DNA of 45,580 bases from Acidobacteriota bacterium. Its GTDB lineage: Bacteria > Acidobacteriota > Terriglobia > Bryobacterales > Bryobacteraceae. The stretch covers positions 1 through 45,580 of the forward strand of contig JAFKEE010000065.1 of assembly GCA_017307505.1 (NCBI GenBank). Direction: 5' to 3'. Position numbers and translations under genes: made by a program. A model generated the notes under the pieces. That model was not told where the DNA came from. It did no database searches and saw only the letters and a program-made list of their open reading frames with translations. This document shows, in pieces, positions 31,478 to 40,344 of this stretch (position 1 is its first letter; the number at the start of each line of letters is the position of its first letter).

Positions 31478-32313
31478 TGAATCGCGTCCTCGCCAAACGG
31501 GAACTGGCCCCCCTCGTCACCCTGCTCGAAGTGGAAGCGCCCCGCATCCAGCGACGCTGGAAAGCGGGCCAGTTCATCATCATCCGGCCGCTCGAATCCA
31601 GCGAGCGCATCCCCCTGACCATCGTCGACTCCGACCCCGTGCGCCAGTCCATCACCATGGTGATCCAGGCCATCGGCAAGACCACTCGTGAAGCCGTCTC
31701 GCTCGAGCCCCAAGCCCTCATGTGCGACCTCGTCGGCCCGTTGGGCGAACCCGCCACCATGACCACCGGCAAGAACGTGGTCTGCATGGCCGGAGGCGTC
31801 GGCGTGGCCGAACTTCTCCCCGTGGCGAAAGCCTTTCATGAAGCAGGCAACCGCGTAGTGGCCCTCTGCGGAGCGCGATCCGATAACTACCGCATCCTCG
31901 ACACCGAGTTGCAAGCCGCCGTGGATGAACTCCATTGGGCGACCGACGACGGCACCTACGGCTTCCACGGCAATGTGGTTCAGTTGCTGCAGAGCCTGGC
32001 CGGACCGGACACGTTCCAGGAAGGCCATGTCATCGGCCCGATCCCGATGATGAAGGCGGCCGCTGAAGCCACGCGAGGCTGGAACATGAAGCTGCACGCC
32101 AGCCTGAATCCGGTCATGATCGACGGCACCGGCATGTGTGGCGGCTGCCGCGTCACGGTGGGCAACGAGGTGAAATTCGCCTGTGTCGACGGCCCCGAGT
32201 TCGACGCCCATCTGGTGGATTTCGACGAACTCACCCGCCGCAATCGCGCGTATCGCGAAATGGAGCAGGAAGCACTCGCCCACAAGTGCCGCGTAGGCCT
32301 GGACGTCCGCTAG
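31474..32313 (+). CDS. nfnA: NADH-dependent ferredoxin:NADP+ oxidoreductase small subunit NfnA
   Basis: The 279-residue protein belongs to the ferredoxin reductase-like family of the dihydroorotate dehydrogenase PyrK/NfnA type: FAD-binding KAGQFIIIRPLESSERIPLT, NAD-binding MAGGVGVAELLPVAKAFHEA, and a C-terminal [2Fe-2S] site with Asp217 and Cys222, Cys225 and Cys237 (DGTGMCGGCRV and FACVDGPEFDAHLVD). With NfnB it would couple NADPH, NADH and ferredoxin redox reactions by flavin-based bifurcation. It could also be the SudB-type subunit of a sulfide dehydrogenase, which has the same architecture. Start ATG 31474 overlaps the nfnB stop codon. Confidence 0.9.
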   Translation: MMNRVLAKRELAPLVTLLEVEAPRIQRRWKAGQFIIIRPLESSERIPLTIVDSDPVRQSITMVIQAIGKTTREAVSLEPQALMCDLVGPLGEPATMTTGKNVVCMAGGVGVAELLPVAKAFHEAGNRVVALCGARSDNYRILDTELQAAVDELHWATDDGTYGFHGNVVQLLQSLAGPDTFQEGHVIGPIPMMKAAAEATRGWNMKLHASLNPVMIDGTGMCGGCRVTVGNEVKFACVDGPEFDAHLVDFDELTRRNRAYREMEQEALAHKCRVGLDVR

Positions 32314-32331
32314 CCCCGGGAACGCCTAAGG

Positions 32332-32449
32332 GACGATCATCCTCGTCGGAGACGTTCATCCGCGTCGGGGACGTTCATCCTCTGTCCCGAAACGCAAACT
32401 GCTCTGAGCCTCAACCAACTCAGCAGGTGGACAGAGTGTGAACGTCCCC
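32332..32449. repeat. Three 19-bp tandem repeats plus an inverted copy
   Basis: Units of exactly 19 bases begin at 32332, 32351 and 32370 (GACGATCATCCTCGTCGGA, GACGTTCATCCGCGTCGGG, GACGTTCATCCTCTGTCCC). An inverted copy at 32429-32449 pairs with 32367-32387 at 19 of 21 positions, across a 41-base spacer. It fills the gap between nfnA and the convergent acetamidase gene. It looks like a dispersed intergenic repeat and could also terminate both transcripts. Confidence 0.8.
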
Positions 32450-32477
32450 CACCGCCGCGCCCCACCGCGAGTCCCCC

Positions 32478-33743
32478 TTACTTCAACCCCGCCAGCGACT
32501 CCTTACTCACCTTAGCCACGATATGCACCAGCGGATCCACCACCTCCGCGATGTCATACCGCACGGAAGTCCCCAGCACAATCGCGGACTCATTCGGGCT
32601 CAGCTTGTAATCCCGTTCCAGCCACCGGGCCAACTCCGTCGTCGCCTGCTGCAGCGCCTCCGGCAATGAATTCGCAATCCCCGAAGCCATCAGCCACTCG
32701 GCGTCCTCCATCCGCGGAGCCTGAGTCCCCTGCCCTCGAATCAGATTGACCGTGAACTCAATGTCCATCGAGGTCTCCAGCGCATCCCCGTTCAATTCCC
32801 CGTCCCCCTGCGCCGCGTGCCCATCCCCGACAAACAGCAGCGCTCCGGGCACATTCACTGGCAGATACACCGTGACGCCCTCGCGCAGCCCGTTATAGTC
32901 CATATTTCCGCCAAACGACCCCGGATACCCCGTCCGGAACGCCTGATTTGCCGGAGGAGCCACCGCCACACACCCCAACATCGGCCGCAGCTTCACTTTG
33001 AAGTTCTTCAAACGCTCCGTCGGCTTCGCCAGCATCCCGACACCCGCCGCGCGATCCAGTTTCCACGACGAGTCGAAGTTGTCATCGTACTTCGCACCGC
33101 GCAGATACCCGGGCGTCAGGGCACTGGACACGATAGTGTCTCCACTCCCGGCCGTATCCCGGTTCAACCGGATCCTGTTGAACTTCACCACCAGGGTATC
33201 GCCAGGCATCGCGCCTTCCACATAGAACGGCCCGGTCTGCGGATTCCCGCCCAGAGACCGCCGCACACCCTTCGGATCCGTCCCGCCGGCATCCACCGCC
33301 CAGGTGCTCACCGAATCGCCGGGCTGCAGCCGCATCACCGGTTCAATCGCACCGGAGAAAACCCGGTGGAACTTCACCGGCTCAAAGGTCCGCGTCACCG
33401 GCCCCCGATCCTCCAGCTTCACCCGCCGGGCCTTCCAGCCAAATTGATCGGCCCCCTGGGTGATGGTCCCGCTCATTTCGTCGCCGGTCACCCGGCCTTC
33501 CAGCACGCCAAACGGTTTGCCATTGGGCCGCATTGCGGTGATCTTGACTGAGTCACTTTCTGACGTTCCTTCGAGCTTCAACTCATTCAGGGTGCCGGTG
33601 ACCTTCGATGCCTCGGATTTAAGTTCCACCCGCGCGGGCGCAAACTCTTCTCCAAACCGCACCAGCGCAAACTGCCAGGTGCCTGTCAGATCAGCGGAAA
33701 AAGCCAGGGTGGGCAACAGGAACAGCGGGAGCATCCATTTCAT
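32478..33743 (-). CDS. Exported acetamidase/formamidase-family protein with extra N-terminal beta domain
   Basis: Acetamidase/formamidase (FmdA/AmdA) proteins hydrolyse short-chain amides. Residues about 120-421 fit this family: AIEPVMRLQPGDSVSTWAVD, TGPFYVEGAMPGDTLVVKFN, LRPMLGCVAVAPP, SFGGNMDYNGLREGVTVYLP VNVPGALLFVGDGHAAQGDG ELNGDALE. Unlike normal cytoplasmic formamidase, it begins with a signal peptide (MKWMLPLFLLPTLAFSA) and a roughly 95-residue beta-rich domain (LTGTWQFALVRFGEEF to MSGTITQGADQFGWKARRVK) resembling a lipocalin-like barrel. ATG 33743 (421 residues) is preferred because AAAGG lies at proper distance; ATG 33755 would add four residues. The activity on formamide or acetamide is not proven. 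Confidence 0.88.
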   Translation of the reverse strand: MKWMLPLFLLPTLAFSADLTGTWQFALVRFGEEFAPARVELKSEASKVTGTLNELKLEGTSESDSVKITAMRPNGKPFGVLEGRVTGDEMSGTITQGADQFGWKARRVKLEDRGPVTRTFEPVKFHRVFSGAIEPVMRLQPGDSVSTWAVDAGGTDPKGVRRSLGGNPQTGPFYVEGAMPGDTLVVKFNRIRLNRDTAGSGDTIVSSALTPGYLRGAKYDDNFDSSWKLDRAAGVGMLAKPTERLKNFKVKLRPMLGCVAVAPPANQAFRTGYPGSFGGNMDYNGLREGVTVYLPVNVPGALLFVGDGHAAQGDGELNGDALETSMDIEFTVNLIRGQGTQAPRMEDAEWLMASGIANSLPEALQQATTELARWLERDYKLSPNESAIVLGTSVRYDIAEVVDPLVHIVAKVSKESLAGLK

Positions 33744-34126
33744 GGGAGGATTCATCCTTTCACAGGCAGCCCGGGCATCCGGCCGGGCACCCACAGTCAA
33801 CTGAGTTGAATACTACCGCGCTCTGTCCGCCGTTACAGCCCGGGCATCAACAAAAGGGCTACCTTGACCGCTCCATACCCCTTACCTGCCTGAAATCACA
33901 GCCTGGATACTCTTGTTAATTCTCCCGGATTCTGGCCGGTTTCCCCCCATTCTCCCGGCCGATTCGCATTGCGGCGTTGTTCCAGGGGGTCCGTCGGCCT
34001 GTCAGAAATTGTGGGAACACCAGCGCAGTAGAGGTCCCACCAACCGACCGGACACGTTTCAGCAGCGAGGAGACCGGCACTTCGATCGGTCCGCGCGTGA
34101 AACCTTCAATACAAGGAAAGAAGACT
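33744..34126. other. Divergent intergenic region without a recognised gene
   Basis: About 380 bases separate the acetamidase gene from the plus-strand repeat protein. I see a short direct repeat ATTCTCCCGG (once near 33920, once near 33950) and an A+T-richer stretch around 33905-33920 (TTGTTAATT) that could hold promoters. No convincing coding region, sigma-54 or sigma-28 site was found. Confidence 0.5.
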
Positions 34127-35536
34127 TTGAACAGAGCAATGTGGTACCCCATGCTATTCCTGCCGGCACTCCTAGTGCCGTCCTTCGCGCAGACGTTCTC
34201 ACCGGGCACGGCAGCGAGTTACGCGCGCCACACCGTCATCGCCGCCTCCGGCGGCACGGCGCCCGCCGGAGGAACCTATCATCCGCTGTCCTTTCTGAAC
34301 GCAACTTTGAATGCCAGCGGCGAAGTCGCCTTCGATGCGTTCCTCACCGGCCCACCGCCCTCGGCAGCCGCGTTTGCGCGCAACAGGAACACAACGTCGG
34401 TGGTTGCGTTAGGAATCAATCCGGATCCCGCCGGCCCCAGCTTCGGCTTCGTCACGAACTCGGTGATCACCCGCAACGGTAATGTCGTCTTTGACTCCAA
34501 CTTCAGTGACGTCTACCGGAATGACGGCAAAACAATCGTTCCGCTCCTGCGGCTCGGAGATCCCGCGCCGGACGGCGGCACGGTGGCTTCCCGGGGGCAG
34601 GAGCGCATCGTCAACAAACACGGCGCCATTGGCTTTGTGGCCACCATCAGCGGCGCGCCAACCAGTGAAGCCATTCTGCGGATAGATGGCACTCACGCCG
34701 TGACGATTGCTCGGGATGATGTGGCCCCGCCCACCGGTGGAAAGTTCACAGCCCTGCTAAGCATGGACATGAACGACCTCGGGCAGGTGGCGTTCAAATC
34801 GGAGATGACCGGGGGTTCCGCGGATCAGGGGATCTTCCGCGGGGACGGCGGTCTTCTGACCCCAGTATTCGTTGCCAATCAAAACGCGCCAGGAGGCGGA
34901 ACGTTCCAGGACTTTGGCGTCCCTGCCATCAACTCGCATGGTCAGGTCGTCACGATCGGCCTGCTGAACAACAGCACCAGTGCAGCGGGACTGTTCCTGG
35001 GTGACGGACAGGACACGGTAGCGATTGCGCTCGAAGGGCAACCGGCCCCGAAGGGCGGCAACTACCGCATATTCACTGGCACCACGAGACTCAACGATCA
35101 CGGCGAGGTTGCCTTCCAATCACGCCTCACTGGCGCCTTCTCCGGCATGTTCCGCGGAAACGGCAAACACACAACCGCCGTCGCCCTCGCCGGCTCGACG
35201 GCGCCGGGTACCTCAGGCATCTTTGAGTCGTTCGGCGACGTCTTTGAGTTCGGAGCGGACGGCCGCGTTACGTTCATCGCCAGGCTGGCCATCGGCGTCG
35301 GAGGCGTGGACTCCACCAACAACACCGGCATGTGGACCGGCACGTCGGAGGACGATCTGCATCTGGTGGTGCGCACGGGCGACGTCGTCGAAGGAAGCCA
35401 GCTGACGGACCTTCGCTTTGCCGGCACCGGAGCCGGCGGTCAGACGTACGCGATGAACGAAAACAGCATCCTCTGGCGCGCGAGCTTCGGCCCGGTCAAC
35501 GCGCTGGTCCTCTCTCAAATACCCGGCCGCCGCTGA
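34127..35536 (+). CDS. Secreted repeat protein with about seven beta-propeller-like units
   Basis: The 469-residue precursor starts at TTG 34127, which has AAGGA about 9 bases upstream; ATG 34139 is the alternative. A signal peptide (MLFLPALLVPSFAQ) is followed by imperfect repeats of about 60 residues with the pattern Asn-x-x-Gly-x-Val-Ala-Phe: LNASGEVAFDAFLTG, NKHGAIGFVATISG, NDLGQVAFKSEMTG, NSHGQVVTIGLLN, NDHGEVAFQSRLTG, GADGRVTFIARLA. Each unit ends with a GxFRGDG...APxGG-type segment. Proteins of this kind occur in planctomycete and acidobacterial genomes with unknown function, likely secreted or surface exposed and forming a propeller. No anchoring motif is seen at the C terminus. Confidence 0.8.
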   Translation: MNRAMWYPMLFLPALLVPSFAQTFSPGTAASYARHTVIAASGGTAPAGGTYHPLSFLNATLNASGEVAFDAFLTGPPPSAAAFARNRNTTSVVALGINPDPAGPSFGFVTNSVITRNGNVVFDSNFSDVYRNDGKTIVPLLRLGDPAPDGGTVASRGQERIVNKHGAIGFVATISGAPTSEAILRIDGTHAVTIARDDVAPPTGGKFTALLSMDMNDLGQVAFKSEMTGGSADQGIFRGDGGLLTPVFVANQNAPGGGTFQDFGVPAINSHGQVVTIGLLNNSTSAAGLFLGDGQDTVAIALEGQPAPKGGNYRIFTGTTRLNDHGEVAFQSRLTGAFSGMFRGNGKHTTAVALAGSTAPGTSGIFESFGDVFEFGADGRVTFIARLAIGVGGVDSTNNTGMWTGTSEDDLHLVVRTGDVVEGSQLTDLRFAGTGAGGQTYAMNENSILWRASFGPVNALVLSQIPGRR

Positions 35537-35574
35537 ACCGCCAGGAACACAGACCGCAAGGAAAGCCAGTAGTC

Positions 35575-35603
35575 GAGGAGTGAGCCACGGCGGCTCGCTC
35601 CTC
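35575..35603. terminator. Strong hairpin between convergent genes
   Basis: GAGGAGTGAGCC (35575-35586) pairs with GGCTCGCTCCTC (35592-35603) over 12 bp with one G-U pair and a five-base loop. It lies about 40 bases after the repeat-protein stop. No U-tract follows, so it may act as a transcript end or as a bidirectional barrier before the convergent anmK gene. Confidence 0.6.
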
Positions 35604-35736
35604 CCTGCTCATCAGCGTTCACTTGGGAACCAGCACACACCCGCCGCCTGGCAGCGCCCATCGCCTGTGGGTGGGATTCATCCTGCAAGGGCTTCAGTCC
35701 CTCCTTCTGCCCGCAAGCAGGAGCCCGCCCGGGAAC

Positions 35737-36927
35737 CTACGCCCGGCAAACCTTCCCCAGCACCGCCGCCCGCTTCGCCCCCGTCGCCGAAGGCAGATTC
35801 GAGGGCCGCCCCTTCAGCGTCTCTGAAGCCAGCACCGCGAACGCAACAGCCTCTTTCGCATCCGCATCGATCCCATGCACCTCACTCCGCGAAACCTCCG
35901 ACTCCGGTAGTTCCGCCCGCAGGAACCGCATCAGCGTCTTGTTATGAACCCCGCCTCCGCTGACAATCACTTCAGCAGGCGGATTCTCTTCCCCTTCGGC
36001 AAATCGCGCAATCCCCTCCGCCACAGCCGCGGCGGTGAAATACGTGGCCGTCGCCACCGTATCCTCCGTGCTCAGCCCGCGGCCAATGAGAGCCTTCACA
36101 AACTCCGCGCCATACTGCTCCCGGCCCGCGGTCTTCGGAGGCCGCTGCGAAAAATACTCATCGGTCAGCAGCTCCGCAACAATCTCGGGATGCACCAGCC
36201 CCTCCGCCGCAATCGCCCCATCCCGATCAAACATCAGCTTGCCCTTGGTGTAGTGCGCCACCAACTGATCCACCACCATATTGCCCGGACCCGTATCGAA
36301 CGCCACCACTTCCTCGGGACCCAGCCCCGCCGGCAGCCAGGTGATATTCGCGATCCCGCCGATATTCAGTGCGACCCGGGTCAGATCGTCGTCGTGGAAT
36401 AACAGGTAGTCGACATACGGCACCAGCGGAGCGCCCTTGCCACCCGCCGCCATATCCGCCGGCCGGAAGTCGGACACCACCGTCCGCCCCGTGCGCGCCG
36501 CCAGCACATTCCCATCCCCGATCTGCAGCGTGCAGGCAATCTTCTTTCCCAGGTACTCCACCGCCGTGCCTTCGTGGTAAATCGTCTGCCCGTGACAGCC
36601 GATCACCTCAACATCCTCCGGCGCGATCTTCCCCTTCTTACACGCCTGCGCAAACGCAGCCGCATACAACTCAGGCAGCAGGAAGTTCAGGCGCGCAATC
36701 TCCCGCGTATGCGTATCGCAATTCGAAACGTTCAGCAGCGCGGCCCGCACGTCGGAAGGATAGGGCGTGGAATGAAAGGCCAGCATCTCGACACCCGCCT
36801 TCGCCCGCCGCACGATGGCCACATCGATCCCGTCCAGCGACGTGCCCGACATGATCCCGGCACAGACCGGCTCTGCCCCATTCTTCTTCGCGACCAGTTC
36901 CGGCTTGCCGTTTCGATGCTCTTTCAT
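35737..36927 (-). CDS. anmK: Anhydro-N-acetylmuramic acid kinase AnmK
   Basis: AnmK phosphorylates 1,6-anhydro-MurNAc during cell-wall recycling. The 396-residue protein has CAGIMSGTSLDGIDVAIVRR, the family signature, then VIGCHGQTIYHEG, RTVVSDFRPADMAAGGKGAP LVPYVDYLLF, ALNIGGIANITWLP, AFDTGPGNMVVDQL and VSGGGVHNKTLMRFL, all expected. GGAGAGAGG lies just before ATG 36927. An open frame continues upstream to 37077, but that part is made of the dispersed repeat and is not coding. Recycling of the anhydro product would need lytic transglycosylases elsewhere. Confidence 0.96.
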   Translation of the reverse strand: MKEHRNGKPELVAKKNGAEPVCAGIMSGTSLDGIDVAIVRRAKAGVEMLAFHSTPYPSDVRAALLNVSNCDTHTREIARLNFLLPELYAAAFAQACKKGKIAPEDVEVIGCHGQTIYHEGTAVEYLGKKIACTLQIGDGNVLAARTGRTVVSDFRPADMAAGGKGAPLVPYVDYLLFHDDDLTRVALNIGGIANITWLPAGLGPEEVVAFDTGPGNMVVDQLVAHYTKGKLMFDRDGAIAAEGLVHPEIVAELLTDEYFSQRPPKTAGREQYGAEFVKALIGRGLSTEDTVATATYFTAAAVAEGIARFAEGEENPPAEVIVSGGGVHNKTLMRFLRAELPESEVSRSEVHGIDADAKEAVAFAVLASETLKGRPSNLPSATGAKRAAVLGKVCRA

Positions 36928-37008
36928 GACCTCTCTCCTGATTCCGCCGCAACCAATCCAAGGCAGCCACTCAACGAACCACGACCGTAAGGCAGTGGCC
37001 CCCATCGC

Positions 37009-37131
37009 CTGCGAACCGCGACTGGAAAGGAGCGGGCCGCGGACCCTGCCCGCCGCCAAAGCGGTGAAAGCCGCCAAAGCGGTGGAAGCCGCCCACCCGA
37101 GCCCCAGTCCCGGAGCGCCAGCGACGGGCTA
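37009..37131. repeat. Dispersed repeat, copy A, between anmK and mutS
   Basis: Copy A (37009-37131) and copy B (39931-40063) lie in the same orientation on each side of mutS. A 30-base segment is identical at the left end, containing GCGAACCGCGACTGGAAAGG, and the right end shares CAGCGACGGGCTA plus partly conserved sequence. A weaker related segment CGAACCACGACCGTAAGG begins near 36975. No coding function is apparent. Confidence 0.82.
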
Positions 37132-37158
37132 AGCAAGTCCCCTCCCTGGAGTCCAGCG

Positions 37159-39765
37159 CTACCCCTTCAGCTCTTCCTTCAACTCCGCCAGCAGTTGCAG
37201 CGCCTCAATCGGCTTTAGATTATCAATGTCCAGCCCGCGAATCCGTTCGGCGATCTGATACCCCACCGGTTCGAACAGCTGAATCTGGAACCCCGGCTCC
37301 GGCTTGCTCCTCCGCTTCGGCCCCTCCAACTGCTCACTCACCTTGTGTTCCGTCTTCTCGTGCAGCGACAGAATCTCCCGAGCCCGTTCAATCACCGCCA
37401 TCGGCAGCGCCGCCAACCGCGCCACCTCAATGCCATAGCTCTTGTCCGCACTACCCGGCTCCACCTTGCGCAGGAAGATCACCTGGTCGCCCACTTCCTT
37501 CACGGAGACATGCAAATTCCGGATCCCATCCAGCTTGTCCGCCAGCTCCGTCAGCTCGTGGTAATGCGTCGCGAACAACGTGTAAGCACCGATCCGCTCA
37601 TGGATATGCTCAATCACGGCCCAGGCCAGCGAAAGCCCGTCATACGTCGCCGTCCCTCGCCCGATCTCATCCAGCACGATCAGCGAATTCGCCGTGGCGG
37701 TATTCAGAATCACCGCCGTCTCGGTCATCTCCACCATGAACGTACTGCGCCCGCGAGCCAGATTGTCCGACGCTCCAATGCGCGTAAACACCCGGTCCAC
37801 CAAAGGCAGCACTGCCTCCGTAGCCGGCACAAACGAACCCATCTGCGCCATCACCGCAATCAGCGCCGCCTGGCGCAGGTACGTCGACTTGCCGCCCATA
37901 TTCGGACCCGTGATAATCGCGATCCGGCTCTTCTCCTGGTCGAGATACAGATCATTCGGAATGAACCGCTGCGCGTCCTTCTCCGTCAATCTCTCGATGA
38001 CGGGATGCCGCCCGCCCGCAATCCTCAGCTCGCCCGACTCCGCCGAAAACTTCGGCCGCGTATACCGGTGATCCAGCGACGCCTGCGCCAGCGAGCAATA
38101 GAAATCGATCTCCGCCACCGCCGCTGCCGTAGCCCGGATCCGCCCCGACTGCGCCGCCGCCTCGGCCCGCACCTCCGCGAAAATTGCCCGCTCCAGCTCG
38201 TTCGCCTTGTCCTCCGCATCGAGGACCTTCGACTCCAGCTCCTTCAGCTCCGGAGTCGTAAACCGCTCAGCATTCACCAGCGTCTGCTTGCGCTCGTAAT
38301 CCGCCGGAGCCAGGTGCTTGTTCGCATTCGAGATCTCGATATAGAACCCGAACACGTTGTTGAACCGCACCTTCAGCGACCCGATGCCGGTCCGCTCCCG
38401 CTCCCGCAGCTCAATCGCGGCGATGATCTGCCGCGAATTCCTGGCCAGGTTTCGCAACTCATCCAGCTCCGCGTTGTACCCCGGCCGCACGACCCCGCCG
38501 TCGTTCAAAGTCACAGGCGGCTCGTCCGCAATCGCCGCCAGAATCTTGTCCCGCACCTCGGCCACGTCATCCAACTGCTCGCGCACCGCGCACAGCAGCG
38601 GCGTCGTCGTCTTCTCCAGCAAGGGCCGCAGCAGCGGGATCCGCGCCAGCGTCCGCCCCAGCCCCAGCGCATCCCGCGGGTTCGCCGTCCCCACCGCGAT
38701 GCGCGACAGCAGCCGCTCCACGTCGAGCATCCCGCCCATCACGTCGCGCAGCTTCGCCCGCTCCACCGTAGCCGACCGCAGCCACTCCACCGCATCCAGC
38801 CGCGCTTCAATCTCCGCCCGGTCCAACGACGGCCGCAGCAGGCGCCGCTGCAGCAGCCGCCCGCCCATGCCCGTCTGTGTCAGATCGAGAACACTCAGCA
38901 GCGTGGAATCCCGCTTGGCATCCAGATCGGCCGAGAACATCGGCTCGACCAGTTCCAGGTTCCGCACGGTCACCGCATCCAGCAGCATGGCCCCGGCCCG
39001 GTCGAAGTACGCCGGACGGTCCAGGTGATCCAAAGCCGACTTCTGCGTCTCCCGCAGATACGCCAGAATCGCGCCCGCCGCCGACACAGCCAGCCGTTTA
39101 TCAGCCAGCCCGACGCCATCCAAAACCAGCAATTGGAAATGATCCTTGAGGCTCTGTTCCGCGTAGTCGGTCGTGAACGTCCAGGCATCCACCGGAGTCT
39201 TCACCCACCGGCCGTCGGGAGCCTTCCCCGACCCCTCCGGCACCAGCAACTCCCGAACCTTCAACTGCTCCAGCGACGCGCCGGCATCCGCCTGATCCAG
39301 CTCGGTAGCGCGAAACTCGCCGGTAGAGATATCGACATAGGCGAGCCCGGCCCGGTCGCCTTTATACGCGAGTGCGGCCAGGAAGTTGTTTTCGTGGGAC
39401 CGCAGCAGCGAAGCCTCGGTGACAGTGCCCGGGGTGACAATGCGCGTAATCTCGCGCCGCACAATCTTCTTGGTCTGCCGTGGATCCTCCATCTGGTCGC
39501 AGATGGCCACGCGGTAGCCCTTCTGAATCAGGCGCGCGATGTAATTCTCAGCGGCATGGGCAGGCACGCCGCACATCGGCACCGGCTCGCCCTTTTCCTT
39601 GTTGCGGGACGTGAGTGTAATCTCGAGCTCTTTGGCGGCGGTAACGGCATCGTCAAAGAACAGCTCATAGAAATCGCCCAGCCGAAAGAACATCAGGGCA
39701 TTGGGAGCCTGTTGTTTCGCGGCGTGGTATTGCCGCATCAGCGGCGTCGTCGGTTCACCGGCCAC
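37159..39765 (-). CDS. mutS: DNA mismatch repair protein MutS
   Basis: MutS recognises mismatches and starts repair. The 868-residue product has the mismatch-binding domain with the Phe-x-Glu motif (FFRLGDFYELFFDDA), connector and lever/clamp domains (NVFGFYIEISNANKHLAPAD), and the ABC ATPase: Walker A GPNMGGKSTYLRQAAL, signature region GASDNLARGRSTFMVEMTET, Walker B SLIVLDEIGRGTATYDGLSL, and ATHYHEL. Length fits MutS1. GTG at 39765 is used here (TTG at 39789 is an alternative adding eight residues). A mutL gene is not in the window. It is flanked by direct repeats of about 125 bp. Confidence 0.97.
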   Translation of the reverse strand: MAGEPTTPLMRQYHAAKQQAPNALMFFRLGDFYELFFDDAVTAAKELEITLTSRNKEKGEPVPMCGVPAHAAENYIARLIQKGYRVAICDQMEDPRQTKKIVRREITRIVTPGTVTEASLLRSHENNFLAALAYKGDRAGLAYVDISTGEFRATELDQADAGASLEQLKVRELLVPEGSGKAPDGRWVKTPVDAWTFTTDYAEQSLKDHFQLLVLDGVGLADKRLAVSAAGAILAYLRETQKSALDHLDRPAYFDRAGAMLLDAVTVRNLELVEPMFSADLDAKRDSTLLSVLDLTQTGMGGRLLQRRLLRPSLDRAEIEARLDAVEWLRSATVERAKLRDVMGGMLDVERLLSRIAVGTANPRDALGLGRTLARIPLLRPLLEKTTTPLLCAVREQLDDVAEVRDKILAAIADEPPVTLNDGGVVRPGYNAELDELRNLARNSRQIIAAIELRERERTGIGSLKVRFNNVFGFYIEISNANKHLAPADYERKQTLVNAERFTTPELKELESKVLDAEDKANELERAIFAEVRAEAAAQSGRIRATAAAVAEIDFYCSLAQASLDHRYTRPKFSAESGELRIAGGRHPVIERLTEKDAQRFIPNDLYLDQEKSRIAIITGPNMGGKSTYLRQAALIAVMAQMGSFVPATEAVLPLVDRVFTRIGASDNLARGRSTFMVEMTETAVILNTATANSLIVLDEIGRGTATYDGLSLAWAVIEHIHERIGAYTLFATHYHELTELADKLDGIRNLHVSVKEVGDQVIFLRKVEPGSADKSYGIEVARLAALPMAVIERAREILSLHEKTEHKVSEQLEGPKRRSKPEPGFQIQLFEPVGYQIAERIRGLDIDNLKPIEALQLLAELKEELKG

Positions 39766-40344
39766 TATAGCCCCAACCCCCGGAAGCAATGCATACCCTC
39801 ACCATCAAACCGCAAAACCCCATCCCAATCCAACCCCGCCCCAATCCAAGGCACCAATCCGAACCCAAGCGCGCGCGCGGATTGCCCGAGCAACTCCACC
39901 CCAGCCCGCCCGAAACGCGTCCCCCACCCGCTGCGAACCGCGACTGGAAAGGAGCGGGCCAAGGCCCCCCAGCGCGCCTTCAATGGAGTCCGCCAAGCCC
40001 CTGCTACGCGCCAAAACGGTCGAACCCGCCCCACCCCCAGCCCCGAAGCGCAGCGACGGGCTACCGGCGCGTCTCCACCAGATTGTTTCAAACCGCACTA
40101 CGAACCGCGCACGTGAGTAAGCGGGCGCCCGTTCCCCGGCGCCTTCCCCGAAGCCCCCATACCCCCGCGGCCCGCAAAACCGAAGAAAGGCCCCTCGAGA
40201 GCGGCCCCAAAGGCAAGGCGGCCACCCTGGTCCGCGGCCAACCCCCTGGTCGACCACCCGGAGCCGCTTCGTCACCCCACGAACCTGACTTTCAACGGAG
40301 CAGCCACGGCCCCCCGCGGGTCCAAAGGAGGGCCCTCGATCAGA
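39766..40344. repeat. Intergenic region with dispersed repeat copy B
   Basis: About 580 bases without a convincing gene lie between mutS and a secreted-protein gene. Copy B of the dispersed repeat spans 39931-40063; a more diverged segment CGAACCGCGCACGTGAGTAA starts near 40097. The composition is C-rich and low in complexity around 39800-39900. The frames that stay open here consist of such repeat sequence and lack family features. Confidence 0.7.

Noticed and set aside
36928-37077. Longer N terminus for AnmK
   Set aside because: The added codons are made from the dispersed repeat, and a good ribosome-binding site supports ATG 36927.
37345-40116. A 923-codon open frame on the plus strand opposite mutS
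   Set aside because: It is antisense to an unmistakable mutS, rich in Arg/His/Pro/Gln as expected for a high-G+C shadow frame, and has no domain.
39805-40275. Open frames on both strands in the gap after mutS
   Set aside because: They consist of dispersed repeat and C-rich sequence, with the same peptide (GPLLSSRGSQ) as the repeat copy near 37020.
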